Shown in pieces: positions 15,289-24,155 of a DNA stretch of 64,000 nt (positions are counted from its first letter, which is position 1; the number at the start of each line of letters is the position of its first letter). The stretch comes from a virus. The stretch spans positions 55,900 to 119,899 of the IMG/VR virus record IMGVR_UViG_3300050821_017216; one strand, written 5' to 3'. Made by a program: the position numbers and the translations under genes. Under the pieces are notes generated by a model, which was not told where the DNA came from, ran no database searches, and worked only from the letters and a program-made list of their open reading frames with translations.

Positions 15289-17024
15289 CGACCACCCCTC
15301 CCTCGACTCGGGATCCTCGGTCTCAAGCGCTCGCGCGCGCCGCGCGCCGCCGAGAACTTGACGACGCCGCCCGCGCGATCCGCCTTCTTCTTCGCCTCGC
15401 CGTAGTCCTTGGTCGGGGGCGACAGGGGACGTCCGCGGGTGTCGACGGGGACGTAGTCGCGGACGCGGTGGGCCTCGTGTGCGGCCGACTGGCGACCGAC
15501 TTTGAACTTGACGACGCCGCCGGCCTTGTCAGCCTGCCGCTTCGCCTTCTCGTAGTCCTTGGTCGGCGGGGAGAGCGGGCGGCCGCGGGAGTCGACGGGG
15601 ACGTAGTCGCGGACGACCGATCGGGCGCTGCGTGGCTCGGCGGCGCGCGGTCGCGGCAGCGGCAACTTCTGCCCGCGTCGACTCGCTTTCGCCATGCTGT
15701 CCAGCGCGTACGACGCGACGAGCGCGTCGCGGTCGGACCAGTACACGCTCGCTCGACTGCCGTCCGGCAGCGTCACGAAGTAGGAGCGACCGACCCGCTC
15801 GACGCTGGATCCGGGCTTGATGTCGCGCCAGAGAACGCTCTTCTCTGGTGAGTCCCCGTCGCGCACGAGCTCGCTCTTGCGCACCCCGCGCACGTCCTCA
15901 TTGATCTCGAGGATCAGGTCGGTCAGCCACTGCCGCACCGCGGGCTTCTCTAGCTCCGCGTCGAAGGCCGCGAAGAACGCGTCGGTCACGTCCTTGACGG
16001 TGATGCCGTACGTGTCGCGCACCCAGTCCTCACTGCCCAGACCAAACACGCCGGTCGCCCCGCTGAGCTCGAGGATCTCGCGCTGGTCCATCTGCCGCTT
16101 GGTGTCCCACTCGAGCTGCTGGAGCATGTTCCGGGCGGCCCGCTTCGCGCCGTCCGGCGTGTCGGACGGGAAGACGCTGTCCGGGTCGGAGGCGCGCATC
16201 CGCTCGGCCTCGGCGACCTGTTCGCTGACCCAGTCGCGGAAGTGGTCGCCCCCGACCTGCTCGTTGGCGTAGTCGGCGCCGGCCTTGTCGGCGGCCTCGA
16301 TGATCTGCTCCCCTTCCTGCTTCGGGGAGGGCTCGCGGCGGGACTTCGGGGTCTTGCGGGGCATCGGTGTCTCCTCTTTGAGAGAGTCTCTGGTACGAGC
16401 CGCGTCTTTCGCGTCTGCGGCTGTTGGGTAGCGACCAATCTTCTTGGTCTGCAGGCCTGTCTTCGGGTCGACGGACCATAGGATCCAGTCGCCGTCGGCG
16501 GACGGGTCGATCAGGAAACGACCCGCCCCGTCGACCAGACCGACGAAACTGTCTCGTTGGCGGTGCCACTCGAGTCCTGATCCTGCGCCGGGAACGTGCG
16601 GGGCCCGACGTCGCGCTTCCTGCGCTGAGTGCGTGAAGCGCGGGGGCACCGCATCGACGACCCTCGCCAGGTACGCGGCTAGATAACGTGCCACGACCTC
16701 GGGCGACCCGCTCTTCGCGCGGAACGGGACGCCTGGCGCGCCGAGCCACGGGCGGTGGAACACGCTGGCGGCCTGCTCGACCTTGACCGTCGCGGCGGGG
16801 ACGGTCGGGTCGTGCGCGAAGCCGCGGACCCAGAACGACGCGCGGTTGTTCTCGGCCTCGGCGCCGCCACCCGAGCTCCCGACGTCGGGCGGGAGGTTGA
16901 CGAAGTTCACATACACGCTGCCGCCACCGCGCTCACCGCCGAGGCTCGGCTGGAATCTGACGCTCGTCTGCCGGAAGGCGGGCGCCAGCGACGAGAGGAA
17001 CGCGACGAACTCGTTGGCGTTCAT
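15285..17024 (-). CDS. Multidomain phage-type protein with C-terminal tandem repeat
   Basis: 579 residues from ATG 17024. Residues 1-217 form one region (GSVYVNFVNLPPDVG, then SGLEWHRQRDSFVGLVDG); a new start-like MPRKTPKSRREPSPKQEG at about 218 resembles the N termini of other genes in this operon, suggesting a fusion of two ancestral genes. Residues 440-560 hold two near-identical 37-residue units beginning VRDYVPVDSRGRPLSPP, each after a basic linker. No catalytic motif found. The protein is charged and probably virion- or early-region associated; function unknown. Confidence 0.7.
   Translation of the reverse strand: MNANEFVAFLSSLAPAFRQTSVRFQPSLGGERGGGSVYVNFVNLPPDVGSSGGGAEAENNRASFWVRGFAHDPTVPAATVKVEQAASVFHRPWLGAPGVPFRAKSGSPEVVARYLAAYLARVVDAVPPRFTHSAQEARRRAPHVPGAGSGLEWHRQRDSFVGLVDGAGRFLIDPSADGDWILWSVDPKTGLQTKKIGRYPTAADAKDAARTRDSLKEETPMPRKTPKSRREPSPKQEGEQIIEAADKAGADYANEQVGGDHFRDWVSEQVAEAERMRASDPDSVFPSDTPDGAKRAARNMLQQLEWDTKRQMDQREILELSGATGVFGLGSEDWVRDTYGITVKDVTDAFFAAFDAELEKPAVRQWLTDLILEINEDVRGVRKSELVRDGDSPEKSVLWRDIKPGSSVERVGRSYFVTLPDGSRASVYWSDRDALVASYALDSMAKASRRGQKLPLPRPRAAEPRSARSVVRDYVPVDSRGRPLSPPTKDYEKAKRQADKAGGVVKFKVGRQSAAHEAHRVRDYVPVDTRGRPLSPPTKDYGEAKKKADRAGGVVKFSAARGARERLRPRIPSRGRGGR
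15354..15614 (-). repeat. Two 111-bp tandem repeat units inside the 579-residue gene
   Basis: Units at 15354-15464 and 15504-15614, 150 bases apart, coding VRDYVPVD(S/T)RGRPLSPP-TKDY and KAGGVVKF-type ends. The protein differs at few positions between units, while third-base changes are present, so the duplication is not brand new. Confidence 0.8.
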
Positions 17025-18871
17025 GTTTTTGGATGACGCCCAGATCGTCCAGGCAGAGCAGGACGCTCACGCCTCGAACGCAACCAATCCTCACCGGCAT
17101 CTCTGGCGGCACCTTCGCTTTCGAACGGACCACCGATCTCTCGGTCGTATTCCCAGTACCACCCAGCAGTAATAGCTCTGTCGCCACGGGTATAAGAGAC
17201 CTGGATCGATTTTGACGACTCGCTCACCTTACTCCCCCAGCTCGCGCCCGCCTTGCGGATCTCGAGTCGGTAGCGCCGCACGAGGTCGGCGCCCTTGTCG
17301 GTGAGCGCGTAGTAGTCGCCACCGGGTGATGTTCCTGGCGTCGCGCGCATGAGCACGACGTAGCCGCCGTCGCGGAGCTCCGCGTACGCCCGGTCGTAGA
17401 CGACCGATTTCCCCGGTCGGATCCTCGCGAGGCCGCCGACGCCTCCGATGAGCACCTCGAGCATGGTGGGCGTGATGCCGTCACGGGCGAGGTTCGGGGG
17501 GACCCAGGTCTCGCGGAGCGAGCGCGTTTCGTGTGTCTCGGTGCGGACGCGGTAGCCTCTGGCAGCCCCGGTCACACCGATGACCGTGTGCCCGTCACGC
17601 TCCGCAATCGCTTTCGCCTTAGCGACGGCCCCTTCCCTATCACCAGAGAGCGCCTGCACGCGGTACTGGATCTCGTGGCGGAGGTTCGGTCGTTCTGGAG
17701 ATGTCACCTGGAGCGAGATCTGCCACACGTACAAGTTCTGTTGGCGCGCCTCATCCACTTCGCCACCTTCACCCTCCTGCCAGCTCGCCGCGTACCCGTC
17801 GACAGTCTCCCAGACCCACCTGACGTCCTTGACCATCTCCGTGACGTCGGCGGTCTTATACGTGAAGCTCGAGATGTTCTCGTACTGGGCGGTGCTCGAC
17901 AGGTGTTCGTCGGAGAAGATCAAGATCGCTGTCGACCCGTCCGTGAACACGGAGACGACGACGACCACCTTCTGCCCGTACTCGGGGCTGTAGGTCGTGA
18001 ACTGCGCCGACTCGTTCTTGTCGGTCCAGCGGTAGCCGCCGGGGACGACCCGCGGCTCGGAGCCGCCTAGCTGCTGCGCGAGCTCGCCGGCGAGCTCGAG
18101 GGCGCTCTCCGGCGTCATCTCCGCGCGGCGGCGGCGCTTCGCCTCGACCGCTCGTTGACCCGTCTTCGTGAGGTACGCCTCGATCGGCTCGGCACCACCA
18201 GGCAGCCCGCCGGTGAGCGGGCTGCGCGCGGACGGTGCGACGGAGTGCCAGTAGCCTCCCTGGTGCCACACCTTTCCGGCCTCGTACTGCGGCTCGCCGC
18301 TCGGCCAGTACCGGCCCGTCGGATAGAAGAGCGACGCCTTCTTGCCGAGGACTACGACGTGCGTGGCCCCGTCCTGCTGCCCCGCGTGCTCGACGAGCTC
18401 GGGGAGCGTGCCGAAGTCGCGGACGACGTGGCGCGCACGACGCGCCTCGCTGGCGACGGGCTTCGGTTTGCGGTGCTCGCGGTACCACTCCGCCGGCGGT
18501 CCGTAGATGACGCCGTCGTCGACCTGCAGGTCGAACGAACCGTACGACTGGGCGGACTCCTGCAGCGGATCCTGGAACTCCTCGTCGATGCTGTCCTCGT
18601 CAAAGAATCCACTTCCGTGACCTTCGCGACTCAACCAGAAGCAATGTCCGGCACGATCGTCGTCGATCCCACTGTCGGACAGCAGGTCGGCGTAGCGCTC
18701 CTGGAAGTCGGCGCAGTCCTCGACGATGAGCTCCATCGTCTCGGGCGCGATGTCGTCGGCTGAGTAGTTCTTGTCGAGCGGCTCGCCGCCCTGCTCGTCG
18801 GCGTTGTCCGTGGAGGACCAGAGCATCGCCTCGATGTACGCGAGCGTGAACGCGTCTAGCTTGCGGGGCAT
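17021..18871 (-). CDS. Large multidomain phage-type protein
   Basis: 616 residues from ATG 18871 (MPRKLDAFTLAYIEAMLW), chosen over an upstream in-frame extension because this ATG overlaps the previous stop (TGATG). The first 130 residues carry a recognisable phage block: FTLAYIEAMLW, ELIVEDCADF, GHCFWLSREGHGSGFFDE, then a YGSFDLQVDDG end; it occurs widely in tailed-phage genomes without known function. Then FGTLPELVEHAGQQDGATH and a Trp/Tyr-rich segment, a beta-rich middle with KVVVVVSVFTDGSTAILIF, and a winged-helix-like part (TPTMLEVLIGGVGGLARIRP). Probably several fused early-gene modules. Confidence 0.75.
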   Translation of the reverse strand: MPRKLDAFTLAYIEAMLWSSTDNADEQGGEPLDKNYSADDIAPETMELIVEDCADFQERYADLLSDSGIDDDRAGHCFWLSREGHGSGFFDEDSIDEEFQDPLQESAQSYGSFDLQVDDGVIYGPPAEWYREHRKPKPVASEARRARHVVRDFGTLPELVEHAGQQDGATHVVVLGKKASLFYPTGRYWPSGEPQYEAGKVWHQGGYWHSVAPSARSPLTGGLPGGAEPIEAYLTKTGQRAVEAKRRRRAEMTPESALELAGELAQQLGGSEPRVVPGGYRWTDKNESAQFTTYSPEYGQKVVVVVSVFTDGSTAILIFSDEHLSSTAQYENISSFTYKTADVTEMVKDVRWVWETVDGYAASWQEGEGGEVDEARQQNLYVWQISLQVTSPERPNLRHEIQYRVQALSGDREGAVAKAKAIAERDGHTVIGVTGAARGYRVRTETHETRSLRETWVPPNLARDGITPTMLEVLIGGVGGLARIRPGKSVVYDRAYAELRDGGYVVLMRATPGTSPGGDYYALTDKGADLVRRYRLEIRKAGASWGSKVSESSKSIQVSYTRGDRAITAGWYWEYDREIGGPFESEGAARDAGEDWLRSRRERPALPGRSGRHPKT

Positions 18872-19431
18872 CAGCGTCCCCGCGGCGGCCGGCGCGCGGC
18901 CAGTCCATTGCGACCCGGGCGCGAGAACGGGTTCTTTGCCTCGCGGGTCGAGTGACGGGACTCCTGGAAGTGGGCGGTCACCCTGTCCGCGCTCACTTTG
19001 TTCCTGGCGACGTACTGCTCGATGGCCTGCTTGACCGTGCGCGCCCACGTCGTCGTGGCGACGTACTGACCGTCGACGTAGATGTCGATCTTCGGGTAGT
19101 CCCGCTTGTCGCCGTACGGCGGATGGTTGCGTCGGCGCGCCTCGTCGACCTCTCCCTCCTCCCCGTCAGCGAGTAGTCCCGCGACGAGGTCCTCGACGTC
19201 GCGCTTGTCCTGGATGGCGGCGAGCACGTTCCCAAGCTGTTCGGCCTCCTGCCACCCGAGCTGGAACGTCTCGTAGCCCATGTCCTCCGCCTGCTCTCCG
19301 CCGGGGAGGCTGGCGAGGATGCGCCAGAGCAGCGTGGGGTAGTCGGTCGGGCCGTGGTCGTAGTTCGGGAGCCAGGACTTGAGCTCCTCGATCATGTCGG
19401 CGATCGGTTTGCGGGGCTTGCTGGGCATCAC
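18871..19431 (-). CDS. Phage-type hypothetical protein
   Basis: 186 residues (ATG 19431 or 19428). MMPSKPRKPIADMIEELKSW followed by an acidic middle and DIYVDGQYVATTTWARTVKQ, which reads like a small beta-hairpin domain with a helix, then a basic tail. Start and stop overlap both neighbours. Not recognised beyond that. Confidence 0.65.
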   Translation of the reverse strand: MMPSKPRKPIADMIEELKSWLPNYDHGPTDYPTLLWRILASLPGGEQAEDMGYETFQLGWQEAEQLGNVLAAIQDKRDVEDLVAGLLADGEEGEVDEARRRNHPPYGDKRDYPKIDIYVDGQYVATTTWARTVKQAIEQYVARNKVSADRVTAHFQESRHSTREAKNPFSRPGRNGLAARRPPRGR

Positions 19432-21248
19432 TTCCTTCGCTTTCGTTCACGTTCGAGCGTCTGCTCGACCACTTCCATGTCCTCGGGCTCCACGTCGAAG
19501 AACGTGATCCCTCCGCCGAGCACCGACGCGCCGAAGTCGCTCACGCCCTCCCATACCGTGTCGGACAGGTCGCCGAAGCTCGCGTCCTGCATGTCGATCC
19601 GCTCTTGCCGGCCGGAGTCGGCGGCCAAGTCAACGAGGTAAGCCTGGTCGGGGTCGGTGGGGTCGAACCAGAAGGTTCCTACGAGGTCGGTGTCGTCGTG
19701 CCCTTCGTTGCGGGCGTTGACGAACTTCTTGTGCAACCACGTCAGCGCGTTGCTCTCGATCTGGCGGATGTCAGCGTTCAGTTGCTGCCACCCGGCCTGC
19801 GTGATGTCGCCGGACCGGATCTCCAGGAGGCCTTCCTTGATCGCCTTTTTCTTGAACTCGGGGTCCTCGTTGAACCGTTCGTGCGCGTTCTCCTCGACCA
19901 GGCGCTGGTCGTATACGCCGACGGCGAACCCGGCGTTCGCCTCCCGTCCAGAGCTCCGTGCCACGCGGCGCCGCTGGCGCGACTCCTCGACCCCGGCGGC
20001 CGCGCGCTTCGCCCACACCGATCCATCGCCGGACGTGGACCACGGGATCTCTTCCTGCCACCAGTCGAGCGACTTGGCGGCGGCCTCGACATCCTCCTCG
20101 GTGCGATCCAGCTCCTTGGAGACCGCGCGCACGACGTGCTCGGCGGACACCTCCGCCTCGCTCGATGGGATGCGTCCGCCGTAACGCGTCAACTCGTAGC
20201 CGTCGCGCTCCAGGTTCCCCTCGACAGTGTGGATGGTGTCGTCGGTCAGGTCGCCGTTGACGGCCACTGCGTCACCGAACTCCGCGATGCTGACGATGGT
20301 GTCAGGGTCGAATCCCTCCGCCTCCACGTCGGAGGCCATCGCGTCTCCCGGCGTGCTCCACGCCATCGCCTCGTTCTGGTCGGCCATCCGCTCGACGGTC
20401 TCCTCGATCGCCGTCCTGATGTCGCCGTAGCCGAGCACGTCGTCCCTGAACGCCTCGTCCTCGTCCGCGAGTTTTTCGGGGATGGTCGACACCCTCCCGT
20501 TCGACCACTTCACCGCGTGGTTGGGCATGTCCGTGGACCACCCGCTGGGCCCCTCGTCACCGCGACCGTAGTTGAGCAGGGCTTCCGCGATGACGAGCGC
20601 GCGCTGCTCCGGCGTCGCCTCGTCCTCGAACCAGATCCGCTGGTCGCCGTCGTCGTCGAAGCCGGCGCTCTGGAGCGCACTTCTGACGTCGTCGTTCTTC
20701 GGGTCGAGGTCGTCGAGGTCGAACCACGCCTCCTTCGTCCAGAACGGGAAGCCGACCTCGGCCGCATCCCCGTCGCCGACGTACTCGCGGACCGGCTGGA
20801 TCTTGAGCAGCTCGACGTGATCCCCGTCGGCCATCGCGATGGTGCCGCCGTGCGCACTGGGGTCCATGTCCCCACCGATCTGCTGCCACTCCATCGTCGG
20901 GATGGTGACCTCGACTGGCGTGGCGCCCGGCTCGATGCCGGGAAGGTTCTGCTGCTTGCGTCGTGAAGCCATCACCGACCTCGCTCCTGTTGAGCGCGTC
21001 TTTCGCGCGTGCACCTTGATCTCGACGGTGTCGCGTTCCTGAGCGCCGTTGACCCAGGCCGTGAACCTGTCGCCGCGATCGTGTAGCAGCTTCACGTCTG
21101 CGTTCAGCTGCCGACCGAGCCACACCTCGACAACTCGGAGCGGGACCTCACCGGCGCGCGCCTGGAAGTTCACCGAGTCGGCCAGCGGGTACGGGTCGAC
21201 GACCACGCTGGCGTCATTGGCGAGCGGCAGTGCCGGGTCGATCTTCAT
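19428..21248 (-). CDS. Large acidic phage-type protein, probable gene fusion
   Basis: 606 residues from ATG 21248, one base after the previous stop. Residues 1-90 are one module (RVVEVWLGRQLNADVKLLHD); an internal MASRRKQQNLPGIEPG at 20972 looks like the start of a second. The rest is strongly acidic with repeated Trp, for example FPFWTKEAWFDLDDLDP and KSLDWWQEEIPWSTSGDG. No enzyme motif. If only the internal ATG is used, the product is 514 residues. Confidence 0.65.
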   Translation of the reverse strand: MKIDPALPLANDASVVVDPYPLADSVNFQARAGEVPLRVVEVWLGRQLNADVKLLHDRGDRFTAWVNGAQERDTVEIKVHARKTRSTGARSVMASRRKQQNLPGIEPGATPVEVTIPTMEWQQIGGDMDPSAHGGTIAMADGDHVELLKIQPVREYVGDGDAAEVGFPFWTKEAWFDLDDLDPKNDDVRSALQSAGFDDDGDQRIWFEDEATPEQRALVIAEALLNYGRGDEGPSGWSTDMPNHAVKWSNGRVSTIPEKLADEDEAFRDDVLGYGDIRTAIEETVERMADQNEAMAWSTPGDAMASDVEAEGFDPDTIVSIAEFGDAVAVNGDLTDDTIHTVEGNLERDGYELTRYGGRIPSSEAEVSAEHVVRAVSKELDRTEEDVEAAAKSLDWWQEEIPWSTSGDGSVWAKRAAAGVEESRQRRRVARSSGREANAGFAVGVYDQRLVEENAHERFNEDPEFKKKAIKEGLLEIRSGDITQAGWQQLNADIRQIESNALTWLHKKFVNARNEGHDDTDLVGTFWFDPTDPDQAYLVDLAADSGRQERIDMQDASFGDLSDTVWEGVSDFGASVLGGGITFFDVEPEDMEVVEQTLERERKRRK

Positions 21249-21249
21249 C

Positions 21250-21960
21250 TCAACTCTGCCTCCAGTACACGAGCCCGCCCTTGGTCGTGTACGAGTTGCT
21301 GTCGTACGACGACAGGAAGTGCGCTGCGCCGTCGGTGTCTACCGCGTCCTCGGCGGCGGCGTCGATGTCGATGCCGGCGATCTCGATCGCCTTCTTGACA
21401 GCGTCTTCGCGGCCGTAGATGTCTTCGAGGTAGCTCATCGGGTCCTTGAGCTGCTCTTCGGTCTGTCGCTCGGCGAGCTCGGCGATCTGGTCCTCGTCGG
21501 GTGACGGCACGTCGCCGTCATCGTCCTCCTCGGGCGCGTCGAACCCCTCGCGCTCCCACTCGCGCCAGAACTCGCTGTCGCGCATGTCGCGCAGGGTCTC
21601 CTCGTTCTGACTCTGCAGGTCGCTCTCGAGGTCGCGCCTTAGCCGGTCCATGTCGACGTGGCGCTCGATGAAGTCCTGGTTGAAGTTCTCGGGGCTCTCT
21701 TCGAGGTCCTGCTTGACCACGGCCAGCGCGAGCTCGCGCTCCTGGTCCTCGTCGGCGACCACGTTCCACTCCTTGCCGTTCTTCGAGCCGCGGATCGTGA
21801 CCTCGTAGACGGTGCCGGCGCCGAAACCGCCGAGGTGGCTCTCCTTGATCCGGAGCTCGTCGGGCTCGATGTCGAGCTCCCGGGACATCTCGGCGAGCAC
21901 CGACTCTTCGTCGTCGAAGTCGACGGAGTCGGAGGCGCGTACGGTGCGGCGGCGAGTCAT
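21250..21960 (-). CDS. Acidic hypothetical protein
   Basis: 236 residues from ATG 21960, the start nearest the preceding stop. N-terminal KESHLGGFGAGTVYEVTIRG and GKEWNVVADEDQERELAL form a small alpha/beta part; the rest is a charged helix (RLRRDLESDLQSQNEETLRD) with an Asp/Glu-rich linker. Not recognised. Confidence 0.65.
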   Translation of the reverse strand: MTRRRTVRASDSVDFDDEESVLAEMSRELDIEPDELRIKESHLGGFGAGTVYEVTIRGSKNGKEWNVVADEDQERELALAVVKQDLEESPENFNQDFIERHVDMDRLRRDLESDLQSQNEETLRDMRDSEFWREWEREGFDAPEEDDDGDVPSPDEDQIAELAERQTEEQLKDPMSYLEDIYGREDAVKKAIEIAGIDIDAAAEDAVDTDGAAHFLSSYDSNSYTTKGGLVYWRQS

Positions 21961-22385
21961 TCTTCTGTCTCCTCTTCCTCGTTCTCGTCCTCCTCTTCCT
22001 CCTCTTCCTCTTCCTCCTCCTCTTCCTCTGCCGTGTCGACCTCGATCTCGGCCCACTGCTTCTCGGCGTCCTTCTTCTCGTCGAACCAGTCGGCCTCGAC
22101 GATGCCGTCGGACCGCTCGAAGAAGATGACGGCAGCGCTCTCGTCGAGGAGATCCTGCTCCTCCTCGGTGAGCGGCTCCTCCTCCTTCTCGGCGATCTCG
22201 CCGACCTGCTCGCGCGCGCTCTTGTCGAGCCACACGAGCCCGTACCAGCCGCTACCCTCGCCGTAGCTGGCCTCCTCGTCGACGCCGCCGTCGAGCGCCA
22301 GCTCGTAGGCGAAGCTGTCGAGCAGTGTGTAGAACTTCCCCGGCCCGTACGATCGGATCCCCTTCGCGCTCGCTCCAGCCATCAT
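21957..22385 (-). CDS. Conserved phage-type protein with poly-Glu tail
   Basis: 142 residues from ATG 22385 (ATGA overlap); an extended frame from GTG 22403 is less likely. KFYTLLDSFAYELALDGGVD and GWYGLVWL are typical of a common phage hypothetical family. The last 28 residues are almost all Glu and Asp, encoded by a near-pure GAG/GAA run at 21957-22045, a low-complexity stretch prone to length change. Confidence 0.75.
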   Translation of the reverse strand: MMAGASAKGIRSYGPGKFYTLLDSFAYELALDGGVDEEASYGEGSGWYGLVWLDKSAREQVGEIAEKEEEPLTEEEQDLLDESAAVIFFERSDGIVEADWFDEKKDAEKQWAEIEVDTAEEEEEEEEEEEEEDENEEEETEE

Positions 22386-22789
22386 ACCCTCCACTCGACC
22401 CACTTCGGGTCGGACTCTGTCGGCAGTTGAGACGTCGGCACTCCGATCGACGTCAGGATCTTGCGGAGGTCTGCGTACTCCTCGGCCGCCACCCCGTCGA
22501 TGTACTCGTCGCCCGAGTCGCTCTCAACGCCCCAGAGCCCCCCGCTCTTGAGCGTCTGGGTGACGCCCTCGATCACGACCTCCGCCTCCGCGCGCACGCC
22601 CACGAGCGTGAAGTCGCCGCGCTCGTACTGCTCGCGGCGAGCCTCGTCCTGGTCCCTGTAGTCCGGGTCGCCGCTGTCGAAGTACGACGTGTCAGGGTCG
22701 TCGTCGGGCAGCACGAGCACGCGGATGGACCGCACCTCCGGCGTGGATCGTTTGCGCGCGACCTCGACGACGCGTTTACGCGTAGCCAT
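22382..22789 (-). CDS. Conserved phage-type protein (DPDTSY...GLWGVESDS)
   Basis: 135 residues from ATG 22789, preceded by GGGAG. VLVLPDDDPDTSYFDSGDPD, the YERGDFTLVGVRAEAEVVI strand and SGGLWGVESDSGDEYIDG match a small protein family found in many phages; function unassigned. First gene after the short gap downstream of the coiled-coil membrane protein. Confidence 0.8.
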   Translation of the reverse strand: MATRKRVVEVARKRSTPEVRSIRVLVLPDDDPDTSYFDSGDPDYRDQDEARREQYERGDFTLVGVRAEAEVVIEGVTQTLKSGGLWGVESDSGDEYIDGVAAEEYADLRKILTSIGVPTSQLPTESDPKWVEWRV

Positions 22790-22835
22790 CCAGTAGCTCC
22801 CTTCTTGTCGAAGCCATCCTCTCACGGCCGCCGAC

Positions 22836-22859
22836 ACGGCGCAAGTCGGCGCCGTTTTT
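22836..22859 (+). terminator. Possible hairpin terminator reading rightward
   Basis: ACGGCGC (22836-22842) and GCGCCGT (22849-22855) form a 7-bp stem with a 6-base loop, followed by TTTT. The U-tract is on the plus strand, but both flanking genes run leftward, so its role is doubtful; it may block antisense transcription. Confidence 0.3.
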
Positions 22860-23614
22860 CAACCGGCCGGGGGGACTTGCTTCGTGAGCGCCCAGATGAG
22901 CAGCGCGGCGAGCACGGTGACGACGCCGCCGGCGATCATGAACGCGACGCGCAGCCAGCGCGTGTTGGCCTCGGCCAGCTCCGCGCGCTGGTCCTGGACC
23001 CGCCGGAGTTCCCCCGCGCTCGCCACCTCTATCGCCCTTTTCTCGAGCTCGAGGCGCATGATCCGCTGCTCGGCCTCGAAGTGGGCCTCGATCGCCGCGC
23101 GCTCTTGGGCGAGCATCCCGCGCACGCGGTCGCTCGGGATCGGATCCGCACCCTTCAGCCGACCCAGGTCGCGGAACCGCTCGTCGAGCTGGTCCTCGAT
23201 GCGCTCGCTCACCTCGGCGAGTCCCTCCTCCAGGTCGTGGCTGGAAGCGACGCGCTCGCGGCCAGGCTCGACGTCGCCGAGCTTGACCTGCGCGTGCTCG
23301 CCGGACGGCGAGAGGTCGATGCGGATGCCGACGGCCCGCAGCGACTCGACCAGCGTCAGCCTGAAGTTCCTGAAGTCGCGCCCGAGCTCCGCCCGCATCT
23401 GCTGCAGCTCGGCTGTGATGGTGTTCTTGATGGTCTTCTCGTGCGCGACGAGGTGGTTGATGATCGACGCGTGGTACCCGGCCGCCGCGTTGCTGGCGCT
23501 CCACGCGACCCGCCAAGCGGCGCGCGAGACCTCTGTCGGGGTACCGTTCGGCGGCTCGGGGATGGCGGTCTCGTTTTCCATCACGTCCTCGTCATCGGAT
23601 CGGTTCTTCGGCAT
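22859..23614 (-). CDS. Tail-anchored coiled-coil membrane protein
   Basis: 251 residues from ATG 23614. Mostly helical, with long coiled-coil segments (NTITAELQQMRAELGRDFRN and RIMRLELEKRAIEVA), and a C-terminal membrane helix VAFMIAGGVVTVLAALLIWAL ending in a short polar tail. Topology: cytoplasmic coiled coil attached to the membrane. First gene of the leftward operon; no TANNNT box is found directly before its ATG. Function unknown; phage membrane-tethered coiled coils can organise replication or block superinfection. Confidence 0.65.
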   Translation of the reverse strand: MPKNRSDDEDVMENETAIPEPPNGTPTEVSRAAWRVAWSASNAAAGYHASIINHLVAHEKTIKNTITAELQQMRAELGRDFRNFRLTLVESLRAVGIRIDLSPSGEHAQVKLGDVEPGRERVASSHDLEEGLAEVSERIEDQLDERFRDLGRLKGADPIPSDRVRGMLAQERAAIEAHFEAEQRIMRLELEKRAIEVASAGELRRVQDQRAELAEANTRWLRVAFMIAGGVVTVLAALLIWALTKQVPPAG

Positions 23615-23702
23615 GGGCGCATGGTCGCGAGACCCTCTCGTCAGACTGCAGCGGCGCGGTCGCGCGCGCTCGTGCCGTCACCTCATCTTGTCGAGATCAA
23701 GG

Positions 23703-23731
23703 TTGCCCGAGCTCGAGAGCGAAAGCAAGAT
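23703..23731 (+). promoter_or_regulatory. Probable promoter of the 124-residue gene
   Basis: TTGCCC (23703-23708), 17 bases, CAAGAT (23726-23731), eight bases before GTG 23740. The -10 box is weak, but the geometry repeats the leaderless pattern of other accessory genes here. Confidence 0.4.
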
Positions 23732-23739
23732 CTCTCCGC

Positions 23740-24114
23740 GTGGACCTCACCTACCGCGTCGTGCGCCACGTCGGCGAGCTTGAGCTGGGCGAGTGCACGG
23801 TGCGCGGCGCGCACGACGATCGCGCGCGCGTGTGGTGGATGCTCTGGGCGTGGGTCCGCAGGCAGGACGGCGGCGAGCCGTTCTACGTGGCGGTTCCGGT
23901 CAACCCGCACGGCCCGTACCTGGAGGTCGGGCCGAGCGGCCGGCGCACGTGGGGGCTCGCGCGCGTCGACGCGACCACCTGGCAGGTCGCGCCGTCGATC
24001 GACGTCGTGGGCGACAAGCGACCCGATGGGTCGCGCGAGCCGAGCCTTTGGCACCACACGCCGCGCGTCGTCGGGGTGCCGGCGGGCGAGCCGTGGACCA
24101 CCGAGACGCCGTGA
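23740..24114 (+). CDS. Hypothetical protein
   Basis: 124 residues from GTG 23740. Trp-rich alpha/beta look (RVWWMLWAWVRRQDGGEPFY then VAVPVNPHGPYLEVGP). No motif recognised. It stands alone between the leftward operon and the BrnT/BrnA pair, suggesting an independently acquired accessory gene. Confidence 0.6.
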   Translation: MDLTYRVVRHVGELELGECTVRGAHDDRARVWWMLWAWVRRQDGGEPFYVAVPVNPHGPYLEVGPSGRRTWGLARVDATTWQVAPSIDVVGDKRPDGSREPSLWHHTPRVVGVPAGEPWTTETP

Positions 24115-24120
24115 AGGGGG

Positions 24121-24148
24121 TTGCGATCGAGTGTGTTTTGACTATGAT
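24121..24148 (+). promoter_or_regulatory. Leaderless-type promoter of brnT
   Basis: TTGCGA (24121-24126), 16 bases, TATGAT (24143-24148), seven bases to ATG 24156. The in-frame ATG at 24144 lies inside the -10 box, so 24156 is the only start that can be translated from this promoter. Confidence 0.65.
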
Positions 24149-24155
24149 TGAAAAC

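Noticed and set aside
19605-20966. 453-codon frame antisense to the acidic protein gene
   Set aside because: Highly skewed composition (Val/Arg/Leu/Asp) expected opposite an Asp/Glu-rich gene; no start signal.
21957-22045. GAG/GAA run considered as a microsatellite or CRISPR-like repeat
   Set aside because: It is in frame and encodes the poly-Glu tail of a conserved protein; no spacers or repeat units with unique sequence.
22325-24151. 608-codon rightward frame antisense to the leftward operon
   Set aside because: Product is Arg/Leu/Asp-biased with no motif; it covers five better-supported genes on the other strand.
24144-24155. Upstream ATG for brnT
   Set aside because: It lies within the TATGAT -10 box, so it cannot be on the transcript from that promoter; the next ATG has the seven-base spacing found at other genes.
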